Below, in pieces: positions 15,994 through 25,860 of a stretch of DNA of 64,000 bases. How positions within the stretch are numbered: the stretch's first letter is position 1; each line of letters starts with the position of its first letter. Source of the stretch: M3007 sp964646615 (GTDB lineage: Bacteria > Bacteroidota > Bacteroidia > Chitinophagales > Saprospiraceae); the NCBI GenBank assembly GCA_964646615.1, contig CAZYEV010000072.1:12913-76912 (forward strand). Reading direction: 5' to 3'. The notes below the pieces were generated by a model, which saw only the letters and a program-made list of their open reading frames with translations, did not search any database and was not told the origin of the DNA. Both the position numbers and the translations under genes were made by a program.

Positions 15994-18936
15994 TTAGCGT
16001 TGTACCGCGAGTTTACCGGAGCCTACAGGTGCGCCGTCTCGGGTGATGGAAAAAGCGTAGAGGCCAGCGGGCAAGACGTCGGCGCGCAGGTAGAACTGCG
16101 GCCCGTCGGCAGCGGCTTCGTGGGCCAGGCGGCCGTTAGCGTCCCAGATGCGCAGGTGATAGCGTCCTGTGGGAGGTGCGCCGCTCAGGGAGAGCCAGGC
16201 ACTGTGGGCGACGGGATGCGGGACGATGTGCACGTCAAAGAGGGGCAAATGCGGCGTCCAGCTGCTTACCGTCAGGAAGTTTTCGCCGATGCGGTGGCGC
16301 GTGGTGTTGGTGATGATGGGTTCGTTGAAGTCGAAGTAAATGGCGGCGCTGTTGAGGATGTCCGTCTCCAAAGGCGTGTTGGCGCGCGGGCGAATGCGGA
16401 ACCTGACGTAGCCGTGCGAGGCCGGTTCGTTAGTGTTGCTATCGGGCAGCAGGATATTCTGAAATTCAAACAGCAAGATGCCAGGTCCCGTGAGGTCGAA
16501 GCGGTAGGCGTGGCTGCTGCCTCCCGGCCGCACGGTGAGCGGGTCGAGCCAGGGTGAGAGCGTGTCGCGAATGACGACGGTAAAGGCCGTGTCGGTGCCC
16601 GTGTTCTGGAAACGGATGAGGTACTCGATTTCCGTACCCGGGCGCACATAGCACGCAGGGCCGTAGCCGGCGGGGAAGCCCTGTTTGTCGTTGGGGTCGT
16701 AGGCCCCGACGTTCCGGGTGCAGTCAATGTCTTCTTTAGGCCCATTTTCGCCGGTAGGGAACTGGGCTACGAAGCCCGTGCTGAACGAGCCGGTTGTCGT
16801 GCATCCCTCTACCGAAAGTATCGGCCGGTCGGCGCGCGGTGTGTACGGTTCTTGCCGGGCCTCGATGCGCCAGGTAGCGCCATTGGCCGGCACGGCAACG
16901 GGCATCGTTTCGCCACCTGCCAGTGGCGCCGAGCTGCTCTGGCGGAGCATGATGCCGTCTTCGATGACAATGTACTCCAGCGGCTGGCTCATAGGCTGGC
17001 TGCCCACGTTGCGCAGCAGGAAGAGCAGCGAGTCGCCGGCGCACTGCGAGCGCACCTCCACATGCGCACCCGACCACAGCGGATGCACCGGCTCGCACAG
17101 CGAGTCGGGCAGGATGCGGGCCTTGGAGCAATGCGTCTGGCCCAACGTAGCCTGGCAAGAGACGGCGACGCGCACCCAAAACTGTCCGCAATGGCCCGGC
17201 GGTACGGTGCCGAGGTTGAACTGAAAGGTGTTGTTGCCCAGTGGCGTGGCCGGCAAAGCCGCGCCGTCGAAGGTCAGCCAGGAGTCCAGCTCAAGCACAA
17301 TGCGCACATTAGACACCGGCTCGGCGCCGGTATTGCAGTAGCGCACGGTGTAGAAGTTGTTTGAGAAGCAGCGCCGCAATAAAGACGTGCTCAAGTCCAC
17401 CGTCAGCCGTGGGCAGGGTGGGTCGGCCACCTGCACCTCAAAGTGGACCGCAGCAACGTCGCCGACCTGATTCAGCTGCACCGGCAGAGCGTTCTGGCAG
17501 ATAAAGTCCTGACTGTGCTGAGGAAGTAGCCGCACAACGTAGGCGCCCGGAGCGACGAGCAGCGCATAGTCGCCCTGCGCATCGGTGAGGCCGTAGAAGG
17601 TGTCATTGGCACTTTCGGCGGTTACAAACCACGTGTTCAGGCCTGTTTCGGCGGGGTAGGCCTGGCAGTTTTGGTTCTTGTCGTAGGTTACTCGCCCCGT
17701 GATGCGCGTGCAGGGCGGCGCGTCGGCAGGCACATCTACCACCAGCATCAGTGTGCAGCCCAGCGTATCGTACACCGTAACCCTATACTGCCCGGGCAGG
17801 GGCTGGTACACCGTCAGGCCGTAATAAATCTGGAGGGTGTCGGCGTATTCCCATTCGGCCCAGTAAGGCGGCACACCTCCGCGCACGCCGATGCTGGCCG
17901 CATCTTCGCACACCAGCACACGCACGGTCTCCAAAGGCGCCGTCGGGCCGGGTACCGTGTACTGGTGCAACATCGTACAGCCTCGGGCGTCGGTGATGGT
18001 CAGCGTGTATTGGCCTGCTGCCAGCTGCTGGAGGCTTCGCGTTGTGCTCGTGAAGCCATTCGGCCCGGCCCACTGGAAGGTATATGGCGGGGTGCCTCCC
18101 CAGAGCGAGTCTATACGAATGGCACCGTTCTGGTCGCCAAAACACCGAACCGGCGTAATCAGCGGCCATACCGGCTGAATAGGGGCCGGTTGGGTAAGCA
18201 CAAACGTCTGAATCACAGAGCAACCAACTGCGTCAACTACGGTGAGCACATACGTACCCGGCGGCAAGCTGCTAATGGCAGGCCCTGTGGCCCCCGTTGA
18301 CCATACAAAGGTCAGCGGCGGCGTGCCACCGATAGCGGTTACCGAGATAGCGCCATCTGTACCGCCCGGGCAACGGATGGGTGTTGTGCTGGGTATCAGC
18401 GTAATGGCGGGCGGCTGAACGACCACCGCCGTATCGCACGCCGAGCAGCCATTGGCCGGGTTGGTCACGCAAAGCGTGTACGTGCCCGCCACCGAGACAG
18501 CTGGATGAGGACTCCCACTGACAAAATTGCCAGGCCCAGTCCAGGCGAATATAGCCCCCGGCGTGTTAGAGACACCGCTCAGCTGAAGCGAGTCGCCGCA
18601 CGGCATGAGGCCGCCCGTGGCCATAACACCGGGCGCTACCGTGTTTTCAGTTACCACCACCTCGTCCGTCGCCGTGCAGCCCGTGCCCGGGTCAGTAATC
18701 GTCAGCGAGTATATGCCAGGAGCCCAGACAACAGGACTCTGTAAGGAAGAAGTAAAACCATTGGGGCCAGCCCAGGAGTATTGCGCATTAGGTATATTAG
18801 AGCTGCCCACCAGAACCACAAAGGAGTCCAGACAGGTCAGCGTACTGCCCGGCCCGGCATCCGCCGTACACTGCGCCATTAAGGCACGGCCACTCAGCAA
18901 CAGCAACAAAACGAGAAGCCAATTTTTCTTTTCCAT
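15994..18936 (-). CDS. SprB-repeat secreted protein with T9SS sorting domain
   Basis: A 980-residue exported protein. A signal peptide (WLLVLLLLLSGRALMAQ) is followed by PKD-like and SprB repeats (about 25-400), each with patterns like GTYVLTVVDAVGCS and GQYTLTITDARGCT. Next come a carboxypeptidase-regulatory-like domain (about 410-490, NTWFVTAESANDTFYG), a DUF11/DUF7619-type region (about 500-890, with AYDPNDKQGFP and YLIRFQNTGTDTA) and a T9SS type A sorting domain at the end (VPHPVAHSAWLSLSG to LPAGLYAFSI). Such proteins are carried across the outer membrane and displayed or released; SprB itself is a gliding adhesin, but adhesion is only inferred here. Confidence 0.9.
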   Translation of the reverse strand: MEKKNWLLVLLLLLSGRALMAQCTADAGPGSTLTCLDSFVVLVGSSNIPNAQYSWAGPNGFTSSLQSPVVWAPGIYSLTITDPGTGCTATDEVVVTENTVAPGVMATGGLMPCGDSLQLSGVSNTPGAIFAWTGPGNFVSGSPHPAVSVAGTYTLCVTNPANGCSACDTAVVVQPPAITLIPSTTPIRCPGGTDGAISVTAIGGTPPLTFVWSTGATGPAISSLPPGTYVLTVVDAVGCSVIQTFVLTQPAPIQPVWPLITPVRCFGDQNGAIRIDSLWGGTPPYTFQWAGPNGFTSTTRSLQQLAAGQYTLTITDARGCTMLHQYTVPGPTAPLETVRVLVCEDAASIGVRGGVPPYWAEWEYADTLQIYYGLTVYQPLPGQYRVTVYDTLGCTLMLVVDVPADAPPCTRITGRVTYDKNQNCQAYPAETGLNTWFVTAESANDTFYGLTDAQGDYALLVAPGAYVVRLLPQHSQDFICQNALPVQLNQVGDVAAVHFEVQVADPPCPRLTVDLSTSLLRRCFSNNFYTVRYCNTGAEPVSNVRIVLELDSWLTFDGAALPATPLGNNTFQFNLGTVPPGHCGQFWVRVAVSCQATLGQTHCSKARILPDSLCEPVHPLWSGAHVEVRSQCAGDSLLFLLRNVGSQPMSQPLEYIVIEDGIMLRQSSSAPLAGGETMPVAVPANGATWRIEARQEPYTPRADRPILSVEGCTTTGSFSTGFVAQFPTGENGPKEDIDCTRNVGAYDPNDKQGFPAGYGPACYVRPGTEIEYLIRFQNTGTDTAFTVVIRDTLSPWLDPLTVRPGGSSHAYRFDLTGPGILLFEFQNILLPDSNTNEPASHGYVRFRIRPRANTPLETDILNSAAIYFDFNEPIITNTTRHRIGENFLTVSSWTPHLPLFDVHIVPHPVAHSAWLSLSGAPPTGRYHLRIWDANGRLAHEAAADGPQFYLRADVLPAGLYAFSITRDGAPVGSGKLAVQR

Positions 18937-18971
18937 GCGCTGAAAGACATTTCACGGGTTAAACGATGGCA

Positions 18972-18979
18972 CAAAGGTG
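18972..18979 (-). promoter_or_regulatory. near-consensus -7 box of the SprB-type gene
   Basis: Reads CACCTTTG on the minus strand, one mismatch to TAnnTTTG, 35 bases before the ATG at 18936. Confidence 0.4.
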
Positions 18980-19267
18980 CGCCCCCGTTGCAGCGGCATG
19001 CAAAGACAAAATTTTGAAATTGTAGCCGACTTTTCGGATTTTTATTTTTTAAAAAATTGAAAATCTGTTTTTTGAAATAAAAAAGTCAGGAAAATTGTAG
19101 CCAGTACTTCACCTTTGCTCGATCTTCCAGCGGGCCAATAGCCGTTTGAATAGCGTTTTGGCGCAGCGGCTAAATGCCGCTTTCGTTGCAAATAGCCCTG
19201 AGGGCGTTCTTTTTTTTCACCAGTAGCGTTGTCCGGAATTTGCCTATGTTCTTAGATAGCTACTCCA

Positions 19268-19305
19268 GCAGAGGCGACACCTCCCGGAAAGGGAGATGTC
19301 GTCTC
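19268..19305 (-). repeat. hairpin containing dispersed repeat, copy A
   Basis: The minus strand of 19268-19298 reads CATCTCCC, an 8-base spacer, then AGGTGTCGCCTCTGC; it matches copy B at 38796-38825. The region also folds as a 15-pair stem (19271-19285 with 19291-19305; one G-T pair and one mismatch) around the loop GGAAA. There is no T tract, so a terminator is unlikely. It ends 77 bases before the ATG at 19376. Confidence 0.5.
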
Positions 19306-19375
19306 CGTACCTATCCCGAGGCGACGCATCCTGAGATATCGCCCCGGTAACGCATTTTTCACTGCTCATTTCCCT

Positions 19376-20782
19376 ATGGAGAAAACCCGGCTTTGGCAGG
19401 CCTTTTCGGCGCTGAGCAAGAGCGAGTTGCGCGCCTTTGACCGGTGGGTGTGCTCGCCTTTTTTCAACCAGAAAGAGCATGTGGTACGTCTGTGCGCCTA
19501 CCTGCGCCAGTGCCGCGAGGTAGGGCGTTTGCCCGAAACGGAGAGTGCTTTTGCCGCCGCCTACCCGGAGCAGACATACGACGACCAGAAGCTGCGCTTA
19601 GCCAATAGCGACCTGCTGGCCCTGCTCGAACATTTCTGGATGTACGAGGAGGCCTTTGCTGACTTCGAGCGCAACAAAATCCACCTGGCCAGCGCCTACC
19701 GCAAGCGCAACCTGCCCAAACACTGCCAGACAGCCCTGCGCGAAGCCCGCGAGAGCCGCGACCGTCGCCCGTGGCGCGACGCCGAACACTTCGACGACCT
19801 GCACCGCATCGAACTGGAAGCCTTCCAGCTGGCCTCGGCAACGAAACGCTACGAGGCCTTCAACCTGCAGGAAATTTCCGACCTGCTGGACAAAACGTAC
19901 GTCGCTCGCAAGCTGCGCCACGTGTGCTTTGCTCTGTCGCACCAGGCCGTAACGCGCACACCCTACCACTTTGGCCTGCTGGAAGCCGCACTGAAGCACG
20001 TTGAGCAGCAGGGATGGCTCGACACTCCGGCCATCGCCTTGTACTACTACGCCTGCCACTTTCTGGCGGACTCAGGGGCAGAAACATCCTTCGAGCGCTT
20101 TCGCGAAATGCTATCGGCAGCCGCCGAGCAATTCCCGACCGACGAGCTACGCGCCCTCTTCTTGCTGGCCCTCAACTTCAGCATCAAAAGGAGCAACGAC
20201 ACGGGCCAGGCCGACTGGTACCGGGTCACGCTGGGCCTTTACCAGCAGGCGCTGGAACGCGAACTGCTGCTGGAAAACGGCATACTCTCGCGCTTTGCCT
20301 ATCACAACATCGTCGGCGTGGCCGTGCGCCTGGGCGAAGTGGTCTGGGCCGAGCAATTCATCCATCAATACCGACCCATGCTGGACAAAAGCTACCGCGA
20401 AGCAGCATTCAGCTTCAACCTGGCGCGCGTGGCCTATGCGCGGGGCGCTTATGGCGACGCGCTGCTCTACTTGCAGAAGGCGGATTATAAAGATTTTATC
20501 AACGGCATGAACGCCCGCATCCTGCAGCTTAAAATTTACTACGAAAGCCGCGAGTACGACCTGCTGGAGAGCCATCTGGACAGCATTCAGCACTTCGTCC
20601 GCCGGCAGCAGGCTGTGGGCTACCATCGCGATAACTACCTGAACATCGCTCGCTACACCCGCGCGCTTATGCGCCTGAGCCCTGGCGATGCGCAAGCCGC
20701 GGCAGAACTGCGCCGCCAGATAGCCGCCGAGGCGACGTTGACGGAAAAAGAGTGGCTTTTGGGCCAGTTGCCTGCCGGATAG
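19376..20782 (+). CDS. helical-repeat protein of unknown function
   Basis: A 468-residue soluble protein with no signal peptide, made almost entirely of amphipathic helices (for example YYYACHFLADSGAETSFERF, AFSFNLARVAYARGAYGDAL), probably TPR-like. The N-terminus LWQAFSALSKSELRAFDRWV is of a type I recall in Saprospiraceae-like proteins annotated as hypothetical. Function is unknown. Its long leader contains a hairpin and repeat, and the subtilisin-like protease follows 79 bases after its stop behind its own -7 box. Confidence 0.7.
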   Translation: MEKTRLWQAFSALSKSELRAFDRWVCSPFFNQKEHVVRLCAYLRQCREVGRLPETESAFAAAYPEQTYDDQKLRLANSDLLALLEHFWMYEEAFADFERNKIHLASAYRKRNLPKHCQTALREARESRDRRPWRDAEHFDDLHRIELEAFQLASATKRYEAFNLQEISDLLDKTYVARKLRHVCFALSHQAVTRTPYHFGLLEAALKHVEQQGWLDTPAIALYYYACHFLADSGAETSFERFREMLSAAAEQFPTDELRALFLLALNFSIKRSNDTGQADWYRVTLGLYQQALERELLLENGILSRFAYHNIVGVAVRLGEVVWAEQFIHQYRPMLDKSYREAAFSFNLARVAYARGAYGDALLYLQKADYKDFINGMNARILQLKIYYESREYDLLESHLDSIQHFVRRQQAVGYHRDNYLNIARYTRALMRLSPGDAQAAAELRRQIAAEATLTEKEWLLGQLPAG

Positions 20783-20806
20783 GCGCAAAGCAGCGCTCTG
20801 CCAAAC

Positions 20807-20814
20807 TACATTTG
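20807..20814 (+). promoter_or_regulatory. Bacteroidota -7 box of the subtilisin-like protease
   Basis: TACATTTG, a full match to TAnnTTTG, 47 bases before the ATG at 20862. Confidence 0.55.
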
Positions 20815-20861
20815 CAGGCCGTTTTCAACTTTTTTATTTCACCACCGAAACTCGCGTAGTT

Positions 20862-23800
20862 ATGCGTGCTCTTTCCTACTCCCTCGCTCAGCGCACTGCT
20901 TACGTTGTGGCAATGCTCTGCCTGACACTGACCACCCTTCCGCTACTGGCCCAATCGGGCAAAATAGACGTGGAACTGGCCCAACGCCTGGCTGCCGACC
21001 CTATGGGGCCACACCCGGCTATCATCGTTCTGGCCGACCAGGTGGATACGCGCGCCCTGCTGCTGCGCTTCGAGGCTGAGCAAACACCGCTGTCCGAGCG
21101 CTCCTACCAGGTCATCACCCAACTGCAGGCCAAAGCAGGGGCCACACAGCCGGCTGTGCTGGAGCGCCTGCGCGGGCTGAGCGGTGTGGAAGCCGGCAGC
21201 ACCTACGCGCTTTGGGTGGTGAATGCTATCTACGTGCGGGCCAACGCGGCAGCCCTGACGCGCATCGCCAGCTGGCCCGAAGTCGGCGAAATCGTTTGGG
21301 ATGCACCGGTCGAAATCATGCTGCCCGTGAGCCGCCAGCCCGCAGCGGGCATTCCCAATGGCAAAGAACCCGGCCTGGCCGCCATTAAAGCGCCCTTTAT
21401 GTGGAACTTGGGCTACACAGGCTACGGGCGCAAGGCGCTCGTCATTGACACGGGCAACGACGCCGACCACCCGGCCATGCGGGCCAACTATTGGGGCCAC
21501 CAGGTGCCCCGCTGGCAGGCCTGGAGCGGCAGCGGCAAACCCGAAGACTGCGCCGAACACGGCACCCACGTAACGGGCACCGTGTGCGGCATTGACCGCC
21601 TGACCAACGACACCATCGGCGTGGCCTTCGACGCCCACTGGATGGGCGGCCCGATGTTCTTCCCGGTGGGCAACGAACTGGGCTGCGCCTCGTCGTTCAA
21701 CCAGACTGTTCTCAGCAACGTGGGCACCATGCAATGGGCGCTCGACCCCGACGGCAATGTGGCCACCACCAGCGACCAGCCCGATGTGGTGAACTGCTCG
21801 TGGCGCGCCAGCCCGTTCTCCTGCGGCAATTCGCTGGCCATTGCTACGCTTAATGCTTTGGAAGCCGCCGGCATCGGCGTCGTATGGGCAGCGGGCAACA
21901 ATGGCCCGGGTGCCAGCACAGTGGACTCCGGCGCAGCCATGAACATGGACTTAGTGAACACCTTCGCCGTTGGCGCTGTCAATGGCGCTAACCCGAACTT
22001 CCCCATAGCCGACTTTTCGAGCCGCGGCCCCAGCCCTTGCGGCGGCTCGGGCCCCCTGGCCATCAAGCCCGAAGTGGTGGCGCCGGGGGTAGCGGTACGC
22101 TCGGCAGTGCCGGGCACGGGCTACCAGTCGTTCAACGGCACCTCGATGGCAGCGCCTCACGCTTCGGGCGCTTTAGTACTGCTGCGCCAGGCGTTTCCCA
22201 ACCTGTCGGGCATTCAATTGAAATTAGCCCTCTACTTCTCGGCCCGCGACCTGGGCGCTCCTGGGGAAGACAACACCCACGGGCGCGGCATGATTGACTT
22301 AGAAGCGGCCTACAACTATCTAATTCAGCAAGGGCACACGCCGGCGCCGGCGCCTGCCCAGGCGCTCGACGTGCTGACGGTGAACACACAGGTCAGCGGC
22401 CAATGCCTGGGGCCAGTGAACGCTTCGGTTACATTTGAAAATGCCGGCACAACGCCCATCACCTCGCTGGAAATCCGCTACGGCATCGAAGGCAGTACGC
22501 TGCAAACCATGCCGTGGACAGGCAACTTGCCGCCCAACGCCGCTATTACGATTGACCTGCCGCCCTTAGTGGGCGTAACGCCGGGCGAACGCGACTACGT
22601 GGTGGAATTGCGCAACCCCAACGGCCAGCCCGACGACCGACCGCTCAACAACCGCTTCAAGCGCACGTTTGAAATGGCCAATGAAGAGTATCCGCGCGCC
22701 GAAGTGCTTCAGCAGCAACCCGTTTGCTCGGGTGCGCGCGTACTGCTGGAATACAAGGGTGGGCTGGCGCCCCAAGAGGAGGCCCAGTGGTTCAACACGC
22801 CTTTAGTGGCTTCGCCCATCGCCCGGGGGGCGTACTTCCTGACGCCGCCACTGACGCAGAGCACGACTTATTACGTCAGCGAGTCGGCTTTCCACAAAGT
22901 AGGGCGCCCCGACCTGGCGGCAGGTACCAACAGCTCCAACAGCACAGAGGGCGGCCTGGTCTTCAACGCCCTCAAGCCGTTCATCCTGCGCACGGTGAAG
23001 GTGTATGCTGACCAGACAGGCGTGCGCACCGTGCGGCTGCTGGACAAGGACGGTAATGTGCTCATTACGCGCCCCGTCGTCATCACGCAGACGGGCGAGG
23101 TGCGCATTTCGCTGAACATCAATGTGCCCAAGGCAGAAAAACTGGCCTTGGTGCTGACGGGCACCAACCAGTTGCGGCATTCGGTGGGGGCTACGGGCTT
23201 TCCGTACATCGTACCGGGCGTGGTCAACATCACCGCTGGCCGCACACCCGCCGGTGCGAGCACGACGCTGTTCTACTACTATTATTTTGATTGGGAAATC
23301 GAAGTCCCGTCGGTGTGCGGACGCACGGCCATTCCCATCGAGGTGAAGCCCGGCACTGCGCCGACAGTTGCTTTTACCGCCTCAACGGACACCGTTTTGT
23401 TGCCCGGACCGGGTACGGTAACGTTTACAGACCAGACGCCCGGAGCAGTTTCGTGGCAATGGTTCTTTGGCAACGGCCAGACGGGCACAGCAGCGCAGGA
23501 GACGGCCACTTATCAGCAAGAAGGCACCTATCGGGTGCGGCTTGTGGTTACGACAGCGGATGGTTGCTCGAATGCGGTGGAAAAAGACATCTTCGTGCGC
23601 AATACGGTTTCGGCCCCGGAAGCGCCGCGACAGCGCGTGCAGCTGAGCCTCTTCCCCAATCCGGCTGGCGAGCAGCTGAACATTGCGCTGCACGGTGTGG
23701 CGGCTTTGCCCGGCAGCCTGGAACTGACGGTGGTCAATGCGCTGGGGCAGGTGGCTTTGCAGCAACCGCGTGCGGTGTTCGGCGCTGATGGGCGTTGCGT

Positions 23801-23894
23801 GCTCGATGTGTCGTCTCTGCCGCCCGGGCACTACGCCATTCGGGTGCGCGCCGAAGACCAGTGGTGGGGCTCTGCCGTATTTGCGCGCCATTGA
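20862..23894 (+). CDS. subtilisin-like (S8) serine protease with PKD and T9SS sorting domains
   Basis: A 1010-residue secreted protease. After a signal peptide (MLCLTLTTLPLLAQ) and an inhibitor-like propeptide (about 30-160) the catalytic domain carries the triad: Asp in ALVIDTGNDADHP, His in EHGTHVTGTVCG and Ser in NGTSMAAPHASG, with the oxyanion Asn in AAGNNGPG. Beta-rich domains follow, then a PKD domain (TVTFTDQTPGAVSWQWFFGN) and a T9SS type A sorting domain (LFPNPAGEQLNIALHG to LPPGHYAIRV). It should be exported by T9SS and degrade extracellular protein. It has its own promoter box. Confidence 0.95.
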   Translation: MRALSYSLAQRTAYVVAMLCLTLTTLPLLAQSGKIDVELAQRLAADPMGPHPAIIVLADQVDTRALLLRFEAEQTPLSERSYQVITQLQAKAGATQPAVLERLRGLSGVEAGSTYALWVVNAIYVRANAAALTRIASWPEVGEIVWDAPVEIMLPVSRQPAAGIPNGKEPGLAAIKAPFMWNLGYTGYGRKALVIDTGNDADHPAMRANYWGHQVPRWQAWSGSGKPEDCAEHGTHVTGTVCGIDRLTNDTIGVAFDAHWMGGPMFFPVGNELGCASSFNQTVLSNVGTMQWALDPDGNVATTSDQPDVVNCSWRASPFSCGNSLAIATLNALEAAGIGVVWAAGNNGPGASTVDSGAAMNMDLVNTFAVGAVNGANPNFPIADFSSRGPSPCGGSGPLAIKPEVVAPGVAVRSAVPGTGYQSFNGTSMAAPHASGALVLLRQAFPNLSGIQLKLALYFSARDLGAPGEDNTHGRGMIDLEAAYNYLIQQGHTPAPAPAQALDVLTVNTQVSGQCLGPVNASVTFENAGTTPITSLEIRYGIEGSTLQTMPWTGNLPPNAAITIDLPPLVGVTPGERDYVVELRNPNGQPDDRPLNNRFKRTFEMANEEYPRAEVLQQQPVCSGARVLLEYKGGLAPQEEAQWFNTPLVASPIARGAYFLTPPLTQSTTYYVSESAFHKVGRPDLAAGTNSSNSTEGGLVFNALKPFILRTVKVYADQTGVRTVRLLDKDGNVLITRPVVITQTGEVRISLNINVPKAEKLALVLTGTNQLRHSVGATGFPYIVPGVVNITAGRTPAGASTTLFYYYYFDWEIEVPSVCGRTAIPIEVKPGTAPTVAFTASTDTVLLPGPGTVTFTDQTPGAVSWQWFFGNGQTGTAAQETATYQQEGTYRVRLVVTTADGCSNAVEKDIFVRNTVSAPEAPRQRVQLSLFPNPAGEQLNIALHGVAALPGSLELTVVNALGQVALQQPRAVFGADGRCVLDVSSLPPGHYAIRVRAEDQWWGSAVFARH

Positions 23895-23922
23895 GCGCTG
23901 GCCACGAAGGCTTTCAAGCGTT

Positions 23923-23959
23923 GGCGGATGAGCCGAGTCCAGTTCTTGGCTCATCCGCC
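23923..23959 (+). terminator. hairpin downstream of the protease gene
   Basis: GGCGGATGAGCC (23923-23934) pairs perfectly with GGCTCATCCGCC (23948-23959) across a 13-base loop. No T tract follows directly, so it may be a 3'-end stabiliser or a weak terminator. Confidence 0.5.
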
Positions 23960-24080
23960 CACAAAAAGCAGTTTTGCTAAAAAAGGCAATTTCCGCCCTT
24001 AACCCGCTAAACCAGAAGATGCGCTAATCGTTTCTAACACTCCGAAAAGAGGCCACGTAAGGTCTCTTACAGCAAGCAGA

Positions 24081-25847
24081 ATGGCAATAGAGCAAAAGAG
24101 CACCTTAACCCCGTTGCAGCGATTTGTACGGCTGCTGTCCAAGTATCGGCGCGAATTGCGTTTTATTATTTTGTATGCCGCCATTTCAGGGGTGGTCAGC
24201 CTTTCGCTTCCGTTGGGTATTCAGGCAATTATTGGGCTGATTGCGGGTGGAACAATTTCGATATCATGGGCACTTTTAGTGGCCATTGTTGTGTTGGGTG
24301 CAGTGTTTGTGGGCATCCTGAAGTTGATGCAGCTGTCCATCCTGGAACACATGCAGCGGCAAGTGTTTACCGACGCCGCCATTGAATTTGCTGTGCGCAT
24401 TCCGCGCCTCAATCTGGAGATGCTTCGCCGAGAGTATGCGCCCGAGTTGGTCAATCGCTTTTTTGACACGATGACCATTCAAAAAGGCATGCCCAAGATT
24501 ATTCTGGAGGGCACGACAGCGGTTTTGCAGATCCTTTTCAGCCTGATCCTCCTTTCTTTTTATCATTCCACATTTGTGCTGTCGTCTTTACTGCTTCTGG
24601 GTGTCTTGGGGCTGCTTTTTTGGTGGACGGTGCCCTTAGGCATGAAAGCCAGCCTGGAGCAATCGAAATACAAGTATAAGCTGGCTCACTGGCTGGAGGA
24701 GGTCGGGCGCGTATCGAGCACCTTCAAATTAGCGGGTGAAAACCGCTTTCCCATTGACCAAACAGACTCGCTAACCGTCAAGTATCTGACTGCTCGCTCC
24801 AAACTATGGCGCATTTTGCTGCTGCAGTTTAGCACCAGTATTGTGTTTCGCGTGTTGGTGTTGGGCGCTTATTTGATACTGGGCAGCATTCTGGTGATGG
24901 ATAACCAGATCAACATCGGCCAATTTGTCGCCGCAGAGATTCTGGTTATTTTCATCGTAGAGTCGGTAGAGAAGCTTATCCTATTGCATGAAACGGGCTA
25001 CGACGTACTCACGGCCACGGAAAAAATCGGTCAGGTTTCGGACTTGTCCATTGAGCGCGAGGACGGTATCCGAGTGTCTGAGTTTTGCGATGACCACCAG
25101 CCGTTTCGCGTTGAGCTGCGCCACCTGTCGTACCAATACGACGACTCGCCTGGGCCGGTATTGAAGGATTTAAATCTCGACATAAAGCCTGGCGAGCGCG
25201 TAGCGATTACCGGCTATCCGGGCGCCGGAAAGAGCACGCTTATGGACATTTTGTCCGTCATCAAGCGCGATTTCTCCGGCATGCTTTTGTTTAATGGTTT
25301 GCCTAAGCAAAACATCAACCTGCGCAGCCTGCGCGAGCACATTGGAGATTACTCCTCCCAAGAAGATATTTTCAGCGGCACTATTTTAGAGAACATCACG
25401 CTGGGACGCTCCGAAGTACCCACCCAACGCGTGCTGGAGGTGGCCGAAAAAGTCGGGCTAACGGAGTTCATTCGCAAAAGCCCTCAAGGGCTTAATACCG
25501 AGCTGCTGCCCAGCGGTCAGAATATTCCCCGCAGCACCATTACGAAGATCCTTATTGCGCGGGCCATCATTACGGAACCCAACCTATTGGTCATGGAAGA
25601 GCCGTTAGGCAATCTTACCTTCCGCGACCGCCTGCGCATTGGGCGCCTGCTGATTGATCGAAAAAATCGCTGGACGTTCATTTGCGCTACTGCCGACCCG
25701 TTGCTGGCGTCTTTGTGCGATCGCGTCCTTGTGCTGCGCGAAGGGCAAATCGTCCTGGACACCACTTTTGAAGAGGTAGAGAAATCCGAACATTTCGAGC
25801 GCATCTTCCGCTCCAAATCCGATGTGAACGAAGATGATTTCGACTAA
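24081..25847 (+). CDS. type I export ABC transporter with degenerate ATPase motifs
   Basis: A 588-residue ABC exporter half-transporter: a membrane domain with several hydrophobic helices (about 25-310, for example LRFIILYAAISGVVSLSLPL) and a nucleotide-binding domain (about 340-580). Walker A is intact (GYPGAGKST) and a Q-loop is present (SSQEDIF). The signature LSGGQ is replaced by PSGQN, Walker B reads LLVMEEP with Glu in the Asp position, and the switch histidine is replaced by Ala (ICATADP). It is followed by hlyD-like and tolC-like genes, so it is likely the inner-membrane part of a type I exporter, but low or regulatory ATPase activity is possible. Confidence 0.88.
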   Translation: MAIEQKSTLTPLQRFVRLLSKYRRELRFIILYAAISGVVSLSLPLGIQAIIGLIAGGTISISWALLVAIVVLGAVFVGILKLMQLSILEHMQRQVFTDAAIEFAVRIPRLNLEMLRREYAPELVNRFFDTMTIQKGMPKIILEGTTAVLQILFSLILLSFYHSTFVLSSLLLLGVLGLLFWWTVPLGMKASLEQSKYKYKLAHWLEEVGRVSSTFKLAGENRFPIDQTDSLTVKYLTARSKLWRILLLQFSTSIVFRVLVLGAYLILGSILVMDNQINIGQFVAAEILVIFIVESVEKLILLHETGYDVLTATEKIGQVSDLSIEREDGIRVSEFCDDHQPFRVELRHLSYQYDDSPGPVLKDLNLDIKPGERVAITGYPGAGKSTLMDILSVIKRDFSGMLLFNGLPKQNINLRSLREHIGDYSSQEDIFSGTILENITLGRSEVPTQRVLEVAEKVGLTEFIRKSPQGLNTELLPSGQNIPRSTITKILIARAIITEPNLLVMEEPLGNLTFRDRLRIGRLLIDRKNRWTFICATADPLLASLCDRVLVLREGQIVLDTTFEEVEKSEHFERIFRSKSDVNEDDFD

Positions 25848-25860
25848 AACCTGCTGAACC

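Larger units (their letters stand above)
18937..19375. other. long divergent intergenic region
   Basis: About 440 bases between two divergent genes. It contains an AT-rich stretch (about 19005-19095, notably runs of A and T), near-consensus -7 boxes CACCTTTG on the minus strand at 18972-18979 and on the plus strand at 19110-19117, an 8-base T run near 19210, and the hairpin and dispersed repeat at 19268-19305. No gene is visible. Confidence 0.6.

Noticed and set aside
19271..19305. The long hairpin as a rho-independent terminator
   Set aside because: No T tract follows on either strand and no gene ends just upstream on the plus strand; it lies between divergent genes.
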